Both the position numbers and the translations under genes were made by a program. Positions 34,642 through 44,316 of a DNA stretch of 64,000 nucleotides are shown here, piece by piece (position 1 is the first letter of the stretch; each line of letters begins with the position of its first letter). The notes under the pieces are model-generated. The model saw nothing but the letters and a program-made list of their open reading frames with translations, did no database searches and was not told the DNA's origin. Source of the DNA: Vulcanimicrobiota bacterium (GTDB taxonomy: Bacteria; Vulcanimicrobiota; Xenobia; Xenobiales; JADMJV01); NCBI GenBank assembly GCA_019637395.1, contig JAHBVR010000013.1:62001-126000 (forward strand), in the 5' to 3' direction.

Positions 34642-35055
34642 TTATAATTTACCGGTGCCTGAGCAATGATAGCAGCGGCCCGTGCCGTTGCAGCCTCCGT
34701 CCGTCTGGTTGGAATAATTGCGGCCGCAACCGGGAGGATAGTCGTTGGCGCACATGCCGTTGCCGGAGCAATAATAGCAGTCGGCAGCCCCGCGCAACTT
34801 GACTTTATTGGGGTTGTCGATTTTGACTTCCACTTTGTGGGCCTGATCATCGCGGTGCAAGGTGACGGTGTACTGATCGTCGTCGCCGGCGGCCGGCAGG
34901 GTGATGGGCACCAGCAGAGTTTCTTTGTCGCGCTCGACCTGAATATTGGAGGGATGGCCGTTAACGAACACCTGATAGGTTTCGCTGGCGGCAATTCCCA
35001 GGCCGAGGCCGAGGCCGGTGCAGAAAATCAAGAGAACGATGAACTTATTTCGCAT
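34642..35055 (-). CDS. Secreted cysteine-rich protein with CxxCxGxG-like repeats
   Basis: The protein has 137 residues. Signal peptide MRNKFIVLLIFCTGLGLGLG then IAASE. A beta-rich central domain (YQVFVNGHPSNIQVERD) precedes a Cys-rich tail with CYYCSGNGMC and GRCYHCSGTGK, which look like DnaJ-type zinc-finger repeats (CxxCxGxG) but on an exported protein, where disulfides or metal are equally possible. It sits between the 250-residue hypothetical gene (10-bp overlap upstream) and the CHAT gene, so it is part of their operon. Confidence 0.7.
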   Translation of the reverse strand: MRNKFIVLLIFCTGLGLGLGIAASETYQVFVNGHPSNIQVERDKETLLVPITLPAAGDDDQYTVTLHRDDQAHKVEVKIDNPNKVKLRGAADCYYCSGNGMCANDYPPGCGRNYSNQTDGGCNGTGRCYHCSGTGKL

Positions 35056-35797
35056 TGGGAGAGTCTATCAGCTTGTCGGTCAGCCAGTAAATAGCCGCGT
35101 CGGTTTTTTGGCGGAAGCCTTCGTGGTTCATATAGGCGAATTCGGTAAGACCGAGGGCACTCTGGATGCACAGAGCGGGCACGACACCGTAGCCGGCCCG
35201 CAGCATTCCGGTGGAAACGGCAAAGCCGGCTTCAAAGACCGTCTTCATACGCTGGATCTGGGTGAAATCGTGGGGACGGGCGATGACCAGGCCGGTTTTC
35301 AGGGTGGCGGCGGCGATGTTCATGACCAGCGAGGTGCCGGGAAAGCCGGCCGCCACCACCGCGGAAGAAGTGCCGCCGATCAGGTCAGCCGCTCCCATGG
35401 CCATCATGGGCTTGTTGTTGGTGCGCACGCCGTGGGCGATTTCCAGGCAACCCACGCTGCCGTCGATGAGGGCGCCGGCCACCTGTCCGCCGCGGTAGAG
35501 ATAGCTGAAGGGGGCGGTCGGGTTGACGGCGCGGTGAACCAACCCTTCGATGGCCGTTTGGGCGGCGCCGGTCTGACCGTGAAGGAGGTGGGTGCCGATG
35601 GTCTGCAATTCGCCCAGGGTCTGGCCGGGGGTAAAGGCCAGGCCCAGGGTCATGCCGATAGGGTCCAAGAGATTGACTACAGTAGAGCGGCGCTTGAGGT
35701 TATCGATCTGTTGTAAGTAAGGATCGGGAGGCTGAGGCTGCCCTGGCTTGGGCAGCCGCTTGGGCCTGGGAGGTGGAGGAGCGGCCGCGATTCTCAC
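35045..35797 (-). CDS. Hypothetical protein with hydrophobic Gly/Ala-rich middle
   Basis: The protein has 250 residues, starting at GTG 35797. A Pro-rich N-terminus (APPPPRPKRLPKPGQPQPPD) is followed by several moderately hydrophobic Gly/Ala segments (DLIGGTSSAVVAAGFPGTSL, FEAGFAVSTGMLRAGYGVVP). No family recognised. It starts 57 bp downstream of the ftsK stop and shares its strand. Confidence 0.5.
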   Translation of the reverse strand: MRIAAAPPPPRPKRLPKPGQPQPPDPYLQQIDNLKRRSTVVNLLDPIGMTLGLAFTPGQTLGELQTIGTHLLHGQTGAAQTAIEGLVHRAVNPTAPFSYLYRGGQVAGALIDGSVGCLEIAHGVRTNNKPMMAMGAADLIGGTSSAVVAAGFPGTSLVMNIAAATLKTGLVIARPHDFTQIQRMKTVFEAGFAVSTGMLRAGYGVVPALCIQSALGLTEFAYMNHEGFRQKTDAAIYWLTDKLIDSPNAK

Positions 35798-35854
35798 GCC
35801 TGGTAGCTAACCACGCCGGCTTTGCCGGGGGGTGAAGAAGTTATTACAACTTGG

Positions 35855-38509
35855 TCAGGGAGCGGTGGCCAGGATCTTGCGCGGTTTGCTGCCTTCGGCC
35901 GGTCCGATGTAGCCTTTCTTTTCCATGAGATAAATGAGGCGGCGGGCGCGGGCGTAGCCGACCTTGAGTTCGGTCTGGAGCAGCGAGGCCGAGGCTTGCT
36001 GGCGTCGGAGCACGACCGAAAGAGCTTGCTCGACCAGTTGATCGTCGGCGTCGCCTTCTTCTTCGTCGGCGGCCTCTTCAGGGGTCTCGCCGACTTTGAG
36101 CTGAATGAGGTTGTCGGGAGTCCCCTGGGCGCGCCACCATTCCACCACTCGCAGAATCTCTTCGTTGGTCACGTAGCAACCCTGCAGTCGGCGCGGATCG
36201 GAGGCGTCCACCGGGCAAAACAGCATGTCGCCTTTGCCCAGCAGTTGCTCCGCGCCGCCCGTATCCAGAATCACGCGAGAGTCGACCTGGGAAGAGACGG
36301 CAAAGGCGATACGGCTAGGCACATTGACCTTGATCAGACCGGTGATGACGTCGGCCGAGGGGCGCTGCGTGGCCAACACCAGGTGAATGCCGGCGGCGCG
36401 GGCTTTCTGGGCAATGCGGCAAATCGAGGTTTCCACCGACTTGGAGGCCACCATCATAAGGTCGGCCAGCTCGTCAATCAGCACTACCACCCAGGGCAGC
36501 GGGTCTTCGGCCTGCTCGTTGAATTCGTCCAGATTGCGCACGCGGGCGGAAGCGAAGAGACCGTAGCGGAACTCCATGAGTTCGACGATCTGGTTGAGGG
36601 CCAGGGCGGCCCGTTTCGGATCGCAGATGATGGCGCCCTCGTTCTTGTTGTCGCCCGCTCCTTTGGCCAACGAGATGAGGTGGGGAATGCCTTCGTAGAT
36701 GGAGAGTTCGACCTGTTTGGGGTCGATCATGAGTAGCTGCAGTTCGCGCGGAGTGAAGCGGTAGAGCAGGCTCATGATCAGACCATTGATACACACGGAT
36801 TTACCCGAACCGGTGGTGCCGGCCACCAGTAAGTGAGGCATTTTCTGCAGAGGCGCGAAGGTGGGGGTGCCGCTCAGGTCTTTGCCCAGGGCGATGCTCA
36901 TGCCGGTGGACTTGCGGAATTTGGGCGCGGCCAGAATATCGCGCAGAACCACCAGCTCCGTATTCTCGTTGGGGATTTCGATGCCGATAGCCGACTTACC
37001 CGGGATGGGCGCTTCAATGCGCACGGCTTTGGCGGCCAGGGCCAGGGCGATGTCGTTGGTCAGCGAGGTGAAGCGGCTGACTTTGACGCCACGGGCCGGC
37101 TGCAGTTCATAGCGGGTGACGGTGGGACCCTGGACGATGGCCAGCAGGCTGGCCTGCACGCCGAAGCTGGCCAGCGAGTCGAGCAGGGCCACGGATTTGT
37201 CTTCGATCTGAGGGCGCTGGTAGCTGAGCGGCAGTTCGTCGAGCAGGGCCAGCGGAGGCAGTTGATAGACGACTCTTTCCGGTGCTTTTTCCATGGTAGG
37301 GAAAAGGCGCATCTGTCCATCCGGCTCGACGTAGACTTCTTTGAGGTTGGCCGGTTTTTCGGCGGGCACGGGTTCGGCCGAGACGAATTCCTCGATCTCT
37401 TCGGCGTCCAGCTTGGCCGGGGGCGGTTCGAGCAAAACAGCCGGTTCTTGACTGACCTCCAGCGACTCCTCGGGGAGGGGCTCCTCGGATTCGTACTCGG
37501 GAGCTTCGAGCGGTGGTGGAGGGGGCGGCAAATAGCGAGGCTCCGGTTTGGCCTGGACGGGCTCCACCGGTAGCTCCGGCTCGGGCGGCTGGGGAACGGG
37601 CGTTTCCCTTTTAAAAGTAATTTTCTCCGTGTTAAAAGGCACCAGCGGCACCGTGACATCGTCGAGTTCACGGGCGTAGAGAGGTTCAGAGCGAGCTGTG
37701 GCGGGCTGAGATGGAGGTAGGTGAGCCCCCGTAGTGCGCGGCCGGGCGGGGGCTTCCAGCGAGAAAAATTGCGGATCGCGCACTTCGGGAGCGACCGGCA
37801 GCTCTTCGTCACTCTCTGCGAAGGAGACTTCTTCTTCGGGCTGAGGACGGGGTTGGGGCAGGCGGAAAGCAGGCAGTTTGGGCACCGGTAGATGCACGCT
37901 GTGGGCCCATTTGACGCTGACTTCCAGACCGTGCACCAGCGTTTGGGCGGTTTTGCGCACCACCGTGGTGAAGGGGATGCGGCACACCGCCAGAGCGGTG
38001 GCGGCCAGTCCCAGACTGGCTCCCATCCAGGAGCCCATGGGGCCGACGGCGGCCACCATCATGCCGTCGAAGGCGGCGCCGAAGAGGCCCCCTTGCTGCC
38101 CCATGCGCTGGGACAGCCAGACCAGGTCCAGCCACATAAGGGTGGGGGCCCAGCTGAGTTGCAGCGGGCGTTTGTCCCGGGGCAGCAAAAAGTGCAGGCC
38201 CAGGCTGGCGGTGGCGGCAGGCAACAGCAGGGCGGTGATGCCGAAACTGCCGTAGAGTCCCTGAGCCAGCCAGGCGCCGGCGCCGCCGGTCCAGTTGGGC
38301 AGAGTGAGGGAAACAAAGGTGAAGGGGCTGACCACCGCGCACAAGCCCAGACCGGCCCAATGCCAGGAGTCGTCCCACCAGGACTCGCCCTGGATAGGGA
38401 GATTCTCGCTGCTTTGCGGCTTCTTTTTTAGCTTCTTCTTTTTGGGAAGCTTGCGCTCCCGTTTGGGTTTCTGCGGCTCAAATTCGGCCGAGCCAAGAGC
38501 TGGACTCAT
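35855..38509 (-). CDS. ftsK: FtsK/SpoIIIE DNA translocase
   Basis: The protein has 884 residues. Basic N-terminus (KPKRERKLPKKKKLKKK), about four membrane helices (45-190), a Pro/Glu linker (about 220-400), then the RecA-type motor with Walker A VAGTTGSGKSVCINGL, Walker B VVVLIDELADLMMV and LATQRPSADVITGLIKVNVP. The C-terminal winged-helix gamma domain (about 805-870, LLQTELKVGYARARRLIYLM) recognises KOPS-like sites. It pumps chromosome DNA at the septum before XerCD resolution. It is monocistronic or leads the operon below it. Confidence 0.95.
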   Translation of the reverse strand: MSPALGSAEFEPQKPKRERKLPKKKKLKKKPQSSENLPIQGESWWDDSWHWAGLGLCAVVSPFTFVSLTLPNWTGGAGAWLAQGLYGSFGITALLLPAATASLGLHFLLPRDKRPLQLSWAPTLMWLDLVWLSQRMGQQGGLFGAAFDGMMVAAVGPMGSWMGASLGLAATALAVCRIPFTTVVRKTAQTLVHGLEVSVKWAHSVHLPVPKLPAFRLPQPRPQPEEEVSFAESDEELPVAPEVRDPQFFSLEAPARPRTTGAHLPPSQPATARSEPLYARELDDVTVPLVPFNTEKITFKRETPVPQPPEPELPVEPVQAKPEPRYLPPPPPPLEAPEYESEEPLPEESLEVSQEPAVLLEPPPAKLDAEEIEEFVSAEPVPAEKPANLKEVYVEPDGQMRLFPTMEKAPERVVYQLPPLALLDELPLSYQRPQIEDKSVALLDSLASFGVQASLLAIVQGPTVTRYELQPARGVKVSRFTSLTNDIALALAAKAVRIEAPIPGKSAIGIEIPNENTELVVLRDILAAPKFRKSTGMSIALGKDLSGTPTFAPLQKMPHLLVAGTTGSGKSVCINGLIMSLLYRFTPRELQLLMIDPKQVELSIYEGIPHLISLAKGAGDNKNEGAIICDPKRAALALNQIVELMEFRYGLFASARVRNLDEFNEQAEDPLPWVVVLIDELADLMMVASKSVETSICRIAQKARAAGIHLVLATQRPSADVITGLIKVNVPSRIAFAVSSQVDSRVILDTGGAEQLLGKGDMLFCPVDASDPRRLQGCYVTNEEILRVVEWWRAQGTPDNLIQLKVGETPEEAADEEEGDADDQLVEQALSVVLRRQQASASLLQTELKVGYARARRLIYLMEKKGYIGPAEGSKPRKILATAP

Positions 38510-38691
38510 GAGGCGAAATTTCTTTCGCTTTATGAATATCCTTCAATGCAAAGGAAAAGGCTTGAGGGGCGGGGGTCAGGACCGCACGGCGGGAGCGGCT
38601 TGCAGGATCAGGCAAGGAGGGGGCAGGATTGGCGCTTGGCGGGTGGGTCTCGGGAGGGTAGTCTGTGGTCAGTTTTCGTTAGGAGATTTCC

Positions 38692-39741
38692 ATGCAGACT
38701 TTTGGATATGCCGCTCACAATGCCACTTCGGCCCTGGCTCCCTTTCACTTTGAACGCAAGGACGCAGGCGCTCAGGATGTGGTCATCGATATCCTTTATT
38801 GCGGGGTATGCCACTCCGACATTCACCAGGCCCGCAACGAGTGGAACAACTCGAATTACCCCATGGTGCCAGGGCACGAAATCGTGGGGCGGATTTCGTT
38901 TATAGGCAAGGAGGTGAGCAAGTTCCGCGTCGGCGATCTGGGCGGTGTGGGCTGCATGCTGGACAGTTGCCGGGAGTGCGCCAACTGCAAAGACGGCGAA
39001 GAGCACTTCTGCGACCAGGGACCCATCTTGACTTATAATGGATTCTACGCCGACGGCACGCCTACTTACGGCGGCTACTCCAAGCAGATCGTGGTGCACC
39101 AGGATTTCGCCCTGAAGATCTCCGAGAAACTCGAGCCGGCGGCCGCCGCTCCCCTGTTGTGCGCGGGCATCACCACCTACTCGCCTTTGCATCACTGGAA
39201 GGTAGGACCGGGACAGCGAGTGGGCGTGATCGGTTTGGGCGGCCTGGGTCATATGGGCCTGAAGTTCGCGCACGCACTGGGAGCTCACGTGACTCAATTC
39301 ACTACTTCCGCGAGCAAGGAAGCCGACGCGCGCCGCCTGGGCGCGGACGAAGTGGTGAATACGCGCGTGGAAGGCGCTCTGGAGAACCTGGCTCCCTTTG
39401 ACTTTATCCTGGACACGGTGGCGGCGCCCCACGACATCAACGCGTTCTTGCGCCTGCTGCGCCGGGATGGCACGCTGGCCCTGGTGGGCGTGCCCGAAGT
39501 CCCGCTTTCCGTAGAGTCTTTCGCCGTGGTGGCCGGGCGCAAGTCGCTATCCGGATCGATGATCGGCGGCATTCGCGAGACTCAAGAGATGCTGGACTTC
39601 TGCGCCGAACGCGGCATCGTCGCGGACATCGAGCTGCTTCCCATTCAAAAGATCAACCAGGCCTATGAACGCACCATCAAGAGCGATGTGAAGTATCGCT
39701 TCGTCATCGATATGAGCACGCTCCAGGCGCCGCAATTATGA
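38692..39741 (+). CDS. Zinc-dependent NAD(P)-alcohol dehydrogenase
   Basis: The protein has 349 residues of the MDR family (YahK/CAD-like). Catalytic zinc ligands CGVCHSDIHQ and GHEIVG, structural zinc site CRECANCKDGEEHFC, cofactor motif GVIGLGGLGHMGLKFAHALG. The substrate Cys-His pair and the C-G-V-C-H-S-D motif match broad-specificity aldehyde reductases. TTAGGAGATTTCC precedes ATG 38692. It is divergent from ftsK. Confidence 0.93.
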   Translation: MQTFGYAAHNATSALAPFHFERKDAGAQDVVIDILYCGVCHSDIHQARNEWNNSNYPMVPGHEIVGRISFIGKEVSKFRVGDLGGVGCMLDSCRECANCKDGEEHFCDQGPILTYNGFYADGTPTYGGYSKQIVVHQDFALKISEKLEPAAAAPLLCAGITTYSPLHHWKVGPGQRVGVIGLGGLGHMGLKFAHALGAHVTQFTTSASKEADARRLGADEVVNTRVEGALENLAPFDFILDTVAAPHDINAFLRLLRRDGTLALVGVPEVPLSVESFAVVAGRKSLSGSMIGGIRETQEMLDFCAERGIVADIELLPIQKINQAYERTIKSDVKYRFVIDMSTLQAPQL

Positions 39742-39910
39742 GCGTTTTGCTGCGTCAAGAAACATCTCTCGAAAGCCACAGGACTTGACGAGCTGTTCAC
39801 AGTTTAGCAACAACTCGGGCGAACTTTGGATACATAATCGGAGCAAGGAAGCCGACCGGTGAGTAAGACCACTCGGAAGCGACCGTCTCCTGTGTGTATA
39901 GTGTGTGTGT
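39742..39910. other. Intergenic stretch, possible small RNA
   Basis: This 170-bp gap between the dehydrogenase stop and the terminator contains a TACATAAT box (about 39829-39836), a short imperfect hairpin (GAGTAAGACCACTC) and a GT dinucleotide run (39892-39910) before the terminator. A short transcript ending at the terminator is conceivable, but no known RNA family was recognised. Confidence 0.25.
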
Positions 39911-39945
39911 AAAAAGGTCCCGCCAATAACGGGGCCTTTTTTATT
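39911..39945. terminator. Bidirectional Rho-independent terminator
   Basis: AAAAAGGTCCCG (39911-39922) pairs with CGGGGCCTTTTTT (39930-39942) with one mismatch and a loop. Flanking A and T tracts allow termination on both strands: the TPR-like gene ending at 39941 on minus, and the dehydrogenase transcript on plus. Confidence 0.8.
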
Positions 39946-41374
39946 TCCCCCTGGCCTCGCGCTGGGGTGGCTGGGGCTCATGCGGGTAGGCCAATTTCCA
40001 GGCGGCCACACCCAGGGTCAGCAGAATGGCGACCAGCAAGCCGATCACCACCGGGTTCGATTTTGCCGGCGGAGGCGGGCTTTGTCTCTCGGAAGGCTCG
40101 AGAAGCCGGGGCTTGGGTCCCGGCAAGGCGGTGCCGATTTGGGTGGGCAGCGGGTGATCGAAGGGGTCGAGCAGGTGGCCCGCCTTGAGGGCGTCCGCCA
40201 GCTTTTCCAGCTTATAACGGCGTAACAAGGCCAACTCGGGCTCCAGGGAGTCGGCCCTGATGCAACGGGTGCGAGCACGGTTGTAGAAAGTGCGCGCCTC
40301 GCTTTCCTCTCCCTGGGCGTGAGCCAGCAGCGCTTGCAGATTTCCCAAGAGGACTTCTCGAGCAGGCCCATCGTCGAGTTGCAGGCCGAGATTGTCGAGG
40401 AGCCGCCGGCACTCGTAGAGATTGCCACGTACAAATTGTTCGAGAGCCTCCTCCAGGCGAGGCATCCATTCGGGAGCCTCGGGAGCCTGCCATTCTCCGC
40501 GGGCCACGCCGGTGTGCAGGTCGGTCCAGGGGTCGATCAACGGGAACTGATTCTGGGCGCTGCGGCTCATGAAGAGCACGGCCGCGCTCTCTTGACCGGC
40601 GGCCCGCAACGCCAGGGCAAAGCGTTGCAGGTCCTCGCGATCGCGCTCCGGAGTGCGCCAGAGTTCCCTGGCGGTATCGCGGGCTCTTTCCGCCTGGGAA
40701 TAGCAGCCGGCCAGGAAAGCCCCGATAGATTCGGCACAATAGACCAACGCCAACAGGTGGGGATGGGTGACGCGGCGATCCACCACCCGGTGGCGGGCTT
40801 CGTCAAAAAGGTTCTGAGCACGCGGAAAATTGGCCCGTCCGGCCAGCTCCAGGGCCCGGGTCAGCAGTTCGTCCCAAGTTCCATCGGAGGAGCGGTTGCG
40901 CTGCGTGGACACGGTTTTCCCACCCATGGGGGCGTAGCCCGGCTCGGGGGCGGCCGCCGCGGGCACGATGGCCGTGGGAGGATCGTTTTCCGATAGCCAG
41001 GGGTCGATCAAGGGAGGACGCGAAATTCTGTGCTGGCGCCTCAAATGCAGCGCTCGTTCGGGAAAGCGGTAGTGCTCCAAGAGGTCGCCGAACCAGTCCA
41101 AAGTAGCGCTGAGTTCCGAGCTGCCGGCTTTAAGACCGGCGGCGCTCCAGCACTTCTGGGCAGCTTCCCAGTGGTGGCGTGCTTGCTCCCACTGACCGGT
41201 TTCCTGGCAAAGCAGCGCCAGTTGATTTTCCACAAAGGCTCGCCAGATGGTCATCTCGTCACCCTGGCAGCCGGCCAGCACGCGGTGAAAGGCCTGGGCG
41301 GCTCGGTCCGGACGGATGGCGGCCCATTCCTCAAGAGCGGTGTGGAGCTGGCTGGACCAGTTGGCGTCGGCCAC
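39941..41374 (-). CDS. TPR-like protein with C-terminal membrane anchor
   Basis: The protein has 477 residues. Helical repeats with TPR spacing (QAFHRVLAGCQGDEMTIWRA, ENQLALLCQETGQWEQARHH, FPRAQNLFDEARHRVVDRRV, EESEARTFYNRARTRCIRAD) are broken by a Pro-rich linker (about 130-160). A C-terminal helix (NPVVIGLLVAILLTLGVAAW) anchors it, with a short basic/Pro tail outside. It looks like a cytoplasmic scaffold; function unknown. It is monocistronic, between the terminator and a 300-bp non-coding stretch. Confidence 0.65.
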   Translation of the reverse strand: MADANWSSQLHTALEEWAAIRPDRAAQAFHRVLAGCQGDEMTIWRAFVENQLALLCQETGQWEQARHHWEAAQKCWSAAGLKAGSSELSATLDWFGDLLEHYRFPERALHLRRQHRISRPPLIDPWLSENDPPTAIVPAAAAPEPGYAPMGGKTVSTQRNRSSDGTWDELLTRALELAGRANFPRAQNLFDEARHRVVDRRVTHPHLLALVYCAESIGAFLAGCYSQAERARDTARELWRTPERDREDLQRFALALRAAGQESAAVLFMSRSAQNQFPLIDPWTDLHTGVARGEWQAPEAPEWMPRLEEALEQFVRGNLYECRRLLDNLGLQLDDGPAREVLLGNLQALLAHAQGEESEARTFYNRARTRCIRADSLEPELALLRRYKLEKLADALKAGHLLDPFDHPLPTQIGTALPGPKPRLLEPSERQSPPPPAKSNPVVIGLLVAILLTLGVAAWKLAYPHEPQPPQREARGK

Positions 41375-41674
41375 CTGAGGAGCTTCTCAGCCTCACCCCC
41401 AGTTCCTACTTGCTTTCCGTCGCCGCTGGGGACAACCGGCGGCCCTGCGAGTCGTGGGCGTTGAGGCTCCACCGGGGAGGTGATGGTGATCGGCCTTGCT
41501 CCTTAACCCAGGCGGAGCGGACATTTCGGCGACGCTGGCTTCGAACTCGCCAGTTGGGCCGCCAAGCTCGGGACACTATCCCACCCCTTCGAGAGGATGC
41601 CCTTGTGAGCGTAAGCTGGCCGAGTAGGCGCCCCGTTGTCAGACCATACCGGGGAATGGGAGTCAATTTGGCAG
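41375..41674. other. Non-coding stretch beside an IS110 remnant
   Basis: About 300 bp without a credible gene. It holds the promoter side of the TPR-like gene and the flank beyond the 3' end of the frameshifted IS110-type transposase. Antisense frames here have poor composition and I see no clear repeats or terminator. Confidence 0.5.
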
Positions 41675-42846
41675 TCACAATACTGGCGCAGGCATCAGAA
41701 TACGCCGGTAGGCCAGCTGCTGCAGAAGCGCTAGCTGACCTTGGAGCACCTGATGTTGACGTTGCTTTTGCACTTCGACAAACAGGCTGGCAGCCTTGAA
41801 GCGGCGTTCCCTCCGTTCTAACTTGCCCTGCACCAGTTCAGGCTCAACGTCTCGGAAGGACTCGTTGCGGGTCAACATGCACCAGATAGCGGTCAGCAGT
41901 TTACGGGCACTGGCAGTGGCCGCAACCCCCTTGCCCTTGCCTTTGCGCTTGCAAAGGTTACGGTAGGGCCCGTCCACCCTGCATAGGCTCTGGGCGGCCT
42001 CGGTGAGGCCCAACGCAGCTTCTTGGAGCCAGCCTTCGTAATACTCCCGTTCCGGGATTTGCCGGCGGAAGATCGTTGTCGAGGAGATAGCCCGGCGTAG
42101 TTGACCAGGCTGCTGGCGGTGGCGAATCGGTCAATCCGGCCGATTACAGCCACAATCGTGAAGGCGGTCAGCACATTCACGCCCCGAATCGTCATAAGGA
42201 GGGCCACTTCCGGCCAACGGCCCGCTCGAACCTCGATCACCGGCTCGAGCCGGTGCAGGCGCTCTTCCAGCAGAGCCAACTCCTCCAGCTGGTTGGCCAG
42301 CACCTCCCGCGACGCCCACGGCAGGCGAGCTCTCAGCGTCAATAGGAAGCGCTGGGCGCAAGCACTGTTCACGTCCGCCCCGTCCCAGGTCAAACCGTGC
42401 TCGGCCATCTGGGCTCGGATCCGATTCTTGACCCGTGTCATGTGCTGTACGAGGCTGGTCCGGTAACTCAGGATCTCCCGGTCTTGGCGAGTCTCCTGGT
42501 CTGGCGTCCAGACCGTCCGTAGCATGCCCAAAGCCAGAAGCAATGCCAAGGAATTCGAGTCGTTTCGATCATTCTTGGCGTTCTTGCTGAAGAACTGGAG
42601 TTTACTGGGGTTGGCTACCGAGACCGAGGCGACCAGGCCGGACAAGCGATTCACGTAGTAGCAGCTTCCCCGAGTCGCTTCCAGAGCCACTTGGTCGCCT
42701 CTGCCCAGTGTGGCCAGGAACGCGGTCAGGTCCTTTTCGCGTGTGGTGATTTCATACTGCTCGACAGTGCCTTCCTCAATGGACAGCTCCGTCACATAAA
42801 TACGGTCCCGGTGAATATCGAGCCCGTAATACTTGGGTTTCTTCAT
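41675..42846 (-). pseudogene. Frameshifted IS110-family transposase
   Basis: The reading frame from ATG 42846 has the N-terminal DEDD RuvC-like domain (GLDIHRDRIYVTELS, LEATRGS, KNDRNDSNSLALL) and the C-terminal Tnp20-like domain (MTIRGVNVLTAFTIVAVIGR, NYAGLSPRQRSSAGKSRNGS). It then loses frame near 42010 after KAGSKKLRW. The expected continuation (GLTEAAQSLCRVDGPYRNLC through LTAIWCMLTRNESFRD) resumes one frame away, to 41675. The sequence TGGGCCTCACC looks like loss of one base. Combined length near 390 residues suits IS110. The break truncates the protein before its last conserved helices, so it is probably inactive. GGAGACG precedes the ATG. Confidence 0.85.
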
Positions 42847-42983
42847 CTCGTCTCCATTCGGATTCCCCTGACATCATCGGCAATCATTTCTTCGAGCGCT
42901 TGCTCTCGCAGCAACGCTCCGGCCGGATGCGCGCCTTCAGCGATGTCTTGGGCCAATTCAAAAAATCGGTCTGTAAAACCCAT
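42843..42983 (-). CDS. 46-residue ORF overlapping the IS110 transposase start
   Basis: ATG at 42981-42983 runs to TGA 42843-42845, which overlaps the transposase ATG (ATGA). Product begins MGFTDRFFELAQDIAEGAHP, continues AGALLREQALEEMIADDVRG and ends IRMETR: acidic, amphipathic, predicted helical. No match is known to me. The exact ATGA coupling and good composition support it. IS110 ends usually carry non-coding bridge-RNA sequence upstream of the transposase, so a coding frame here is unusual. Confidence 0.45.
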   Translation of the reverse strand: MGFTDRFFELAQDIAEGAHPAGALLREQALEEMIADDVRGIRMETR

Positions 42984-43260
42984 TGCTGGTCCGGCCTCTC
43001 GGGATACTCATCCGACCGCCGGCTCTTTGAGACTATGAAGGAACTTCAACGTCTTGAGCTAGAAAATCTGGCGAAGACCACTTATGCTATACCTGCCTGG
43101 TCAATAACTCCCTATTTCTGAGTGAAAGCCGGGCTTTTTCGCGTCCGCACGAGGTTGGGTTCGGCGGTCCCTCCTGAGCCAGTCCTTCGTAAGAGTCAAA
43201 ACAAGCATTTGGGCAGAACCGACCGTCGAACGGATCGGCCGCCGGGCCGAGAATACCGGG
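42984..43260. other. Non-coding gap between the two IS110-type genes
   Basis: About 280 bp. It would include the upstream end of the first element and the downstream end of the second. Short plus-strand frames exist but have no ribosome site. IS110 elements have no simple terminal inverted repeats, and I could not locate the boundaries. Confidence 0.4.
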
Positions 43261-44316
43261 CTACTCCGTTTCGGCGGCTTTCGGTTCTCTTTTCTTGCGG
43301 TCCAATCGCTTGAGTTTCAGAGCGTGGCGCTCCTCGCGACCCTTGTAGGGAACATTTCGCGTCCAGACATGCCACACGGCAACCAGTAGTCTGCGCGCGC
43401 ACGCCGTCATGGCCACCGCCTTAGGCCGCCGCTCGGCGAGCCTCTCCTTAAATTGCTTGACTGAATCGTCCACCCGACTGGCGCTCATGGCTGCCAGACC
43501 CATAGCCCAACGGAGACTGCGGCGGCCAGCCTTGGTGATGCCGCCACTGCGATGACTCTGACCCGACGAATGCACTCGGGGAACCAGTCCTGCATAGGCG
43601 CAGAGTTTGCCGGGGGAACTGAAGCGTTTGATATCCCCAACCTGAGCGACAATGCAAGCGGCCACCAACGTCCCAACGCCGGGAATCGACATCAGAAGCC
43701 GGGCGTCTTTCGAGCCGCGGCACCACTCGTGGAAGATGGCATCGAGGCGGGCACTCTCTTCCTCAAAGGCAGCTCCCAGACGAAACAGGGCGCTGCAAAA
43801 TTCTTGCATCGTGCTGTCGCTCGGGATTGCCGCCTTGAGGTCCGTCTCTTTGAGTTTGCCTTCGGGAGCCAGTTCCTGGCGCGATAGTGCCCGCAATCGG
43901 TTATTGGCGCCGACACGAAAGCGAGCGAGCTTCACGCGAAGTTCGATAAGATTGCGCAAGGAGCGGATCTCTTGGGGCGGCACCCAAACGGCACGAACAA
44001 AATCAGATGCGAGGAGGCGGGCCAGCGCTTCGGCCGAGCTGCGGTCTGTGGTGGCCGCTCCTGACGAGGCGCCCCGCGTCTGGGCGGGATCAGCCACCAC
44101 GAGTTTGCCCACGTGTGGACGGAGCTCATCCGCCAGGCGGAAACTATTGGTGGAAGCTTCCATCACCAACTGAACCGTCGAATCGAGTCGTTCCTTGAAC
44201 TTCGCTAGACCACCAGGAATGGCCACGCGGTATTCTTGCTTTTGTCCCTCCCGTAACTCCACCACATAAGCGTAAGATTTGTGTGCATCAAAACCGATAA
44301 TCGGGCCACCGTTCAC
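43261..44316 (-). mobile_element. IS110-family insertion sequence, transposase intact
   Basis: The transposase has 351 residues from GTG 44316. DEDD residues are seen in IIGFDAHKSYAYVVE, VMEASTNSF and TTDRSSAEALARLL; the C-terminal domain has LMSIPGVGTLVAACIVAQVG, CAYAGLVPRVHSSGQSHRSG and GITKAGRRSLRWAMGLAAM with the catalytic Ser region. It is a different subgroup from the frameshifted copy next door. It would use a bridge RNA encoded in its non-coding end to select target sites; the 44317-44500 region is the candidate. It is intact over its whole length. Confidence 0.88.

Noticed and set aside
41675-42846. Programmed frameshift in the first IS110 transposase
   Set aside because: The break (TGGGCCTCACC) has no slippery heptamer and lies inside the conserved C-terminal domain, so a one-base loss is the simpler reading.
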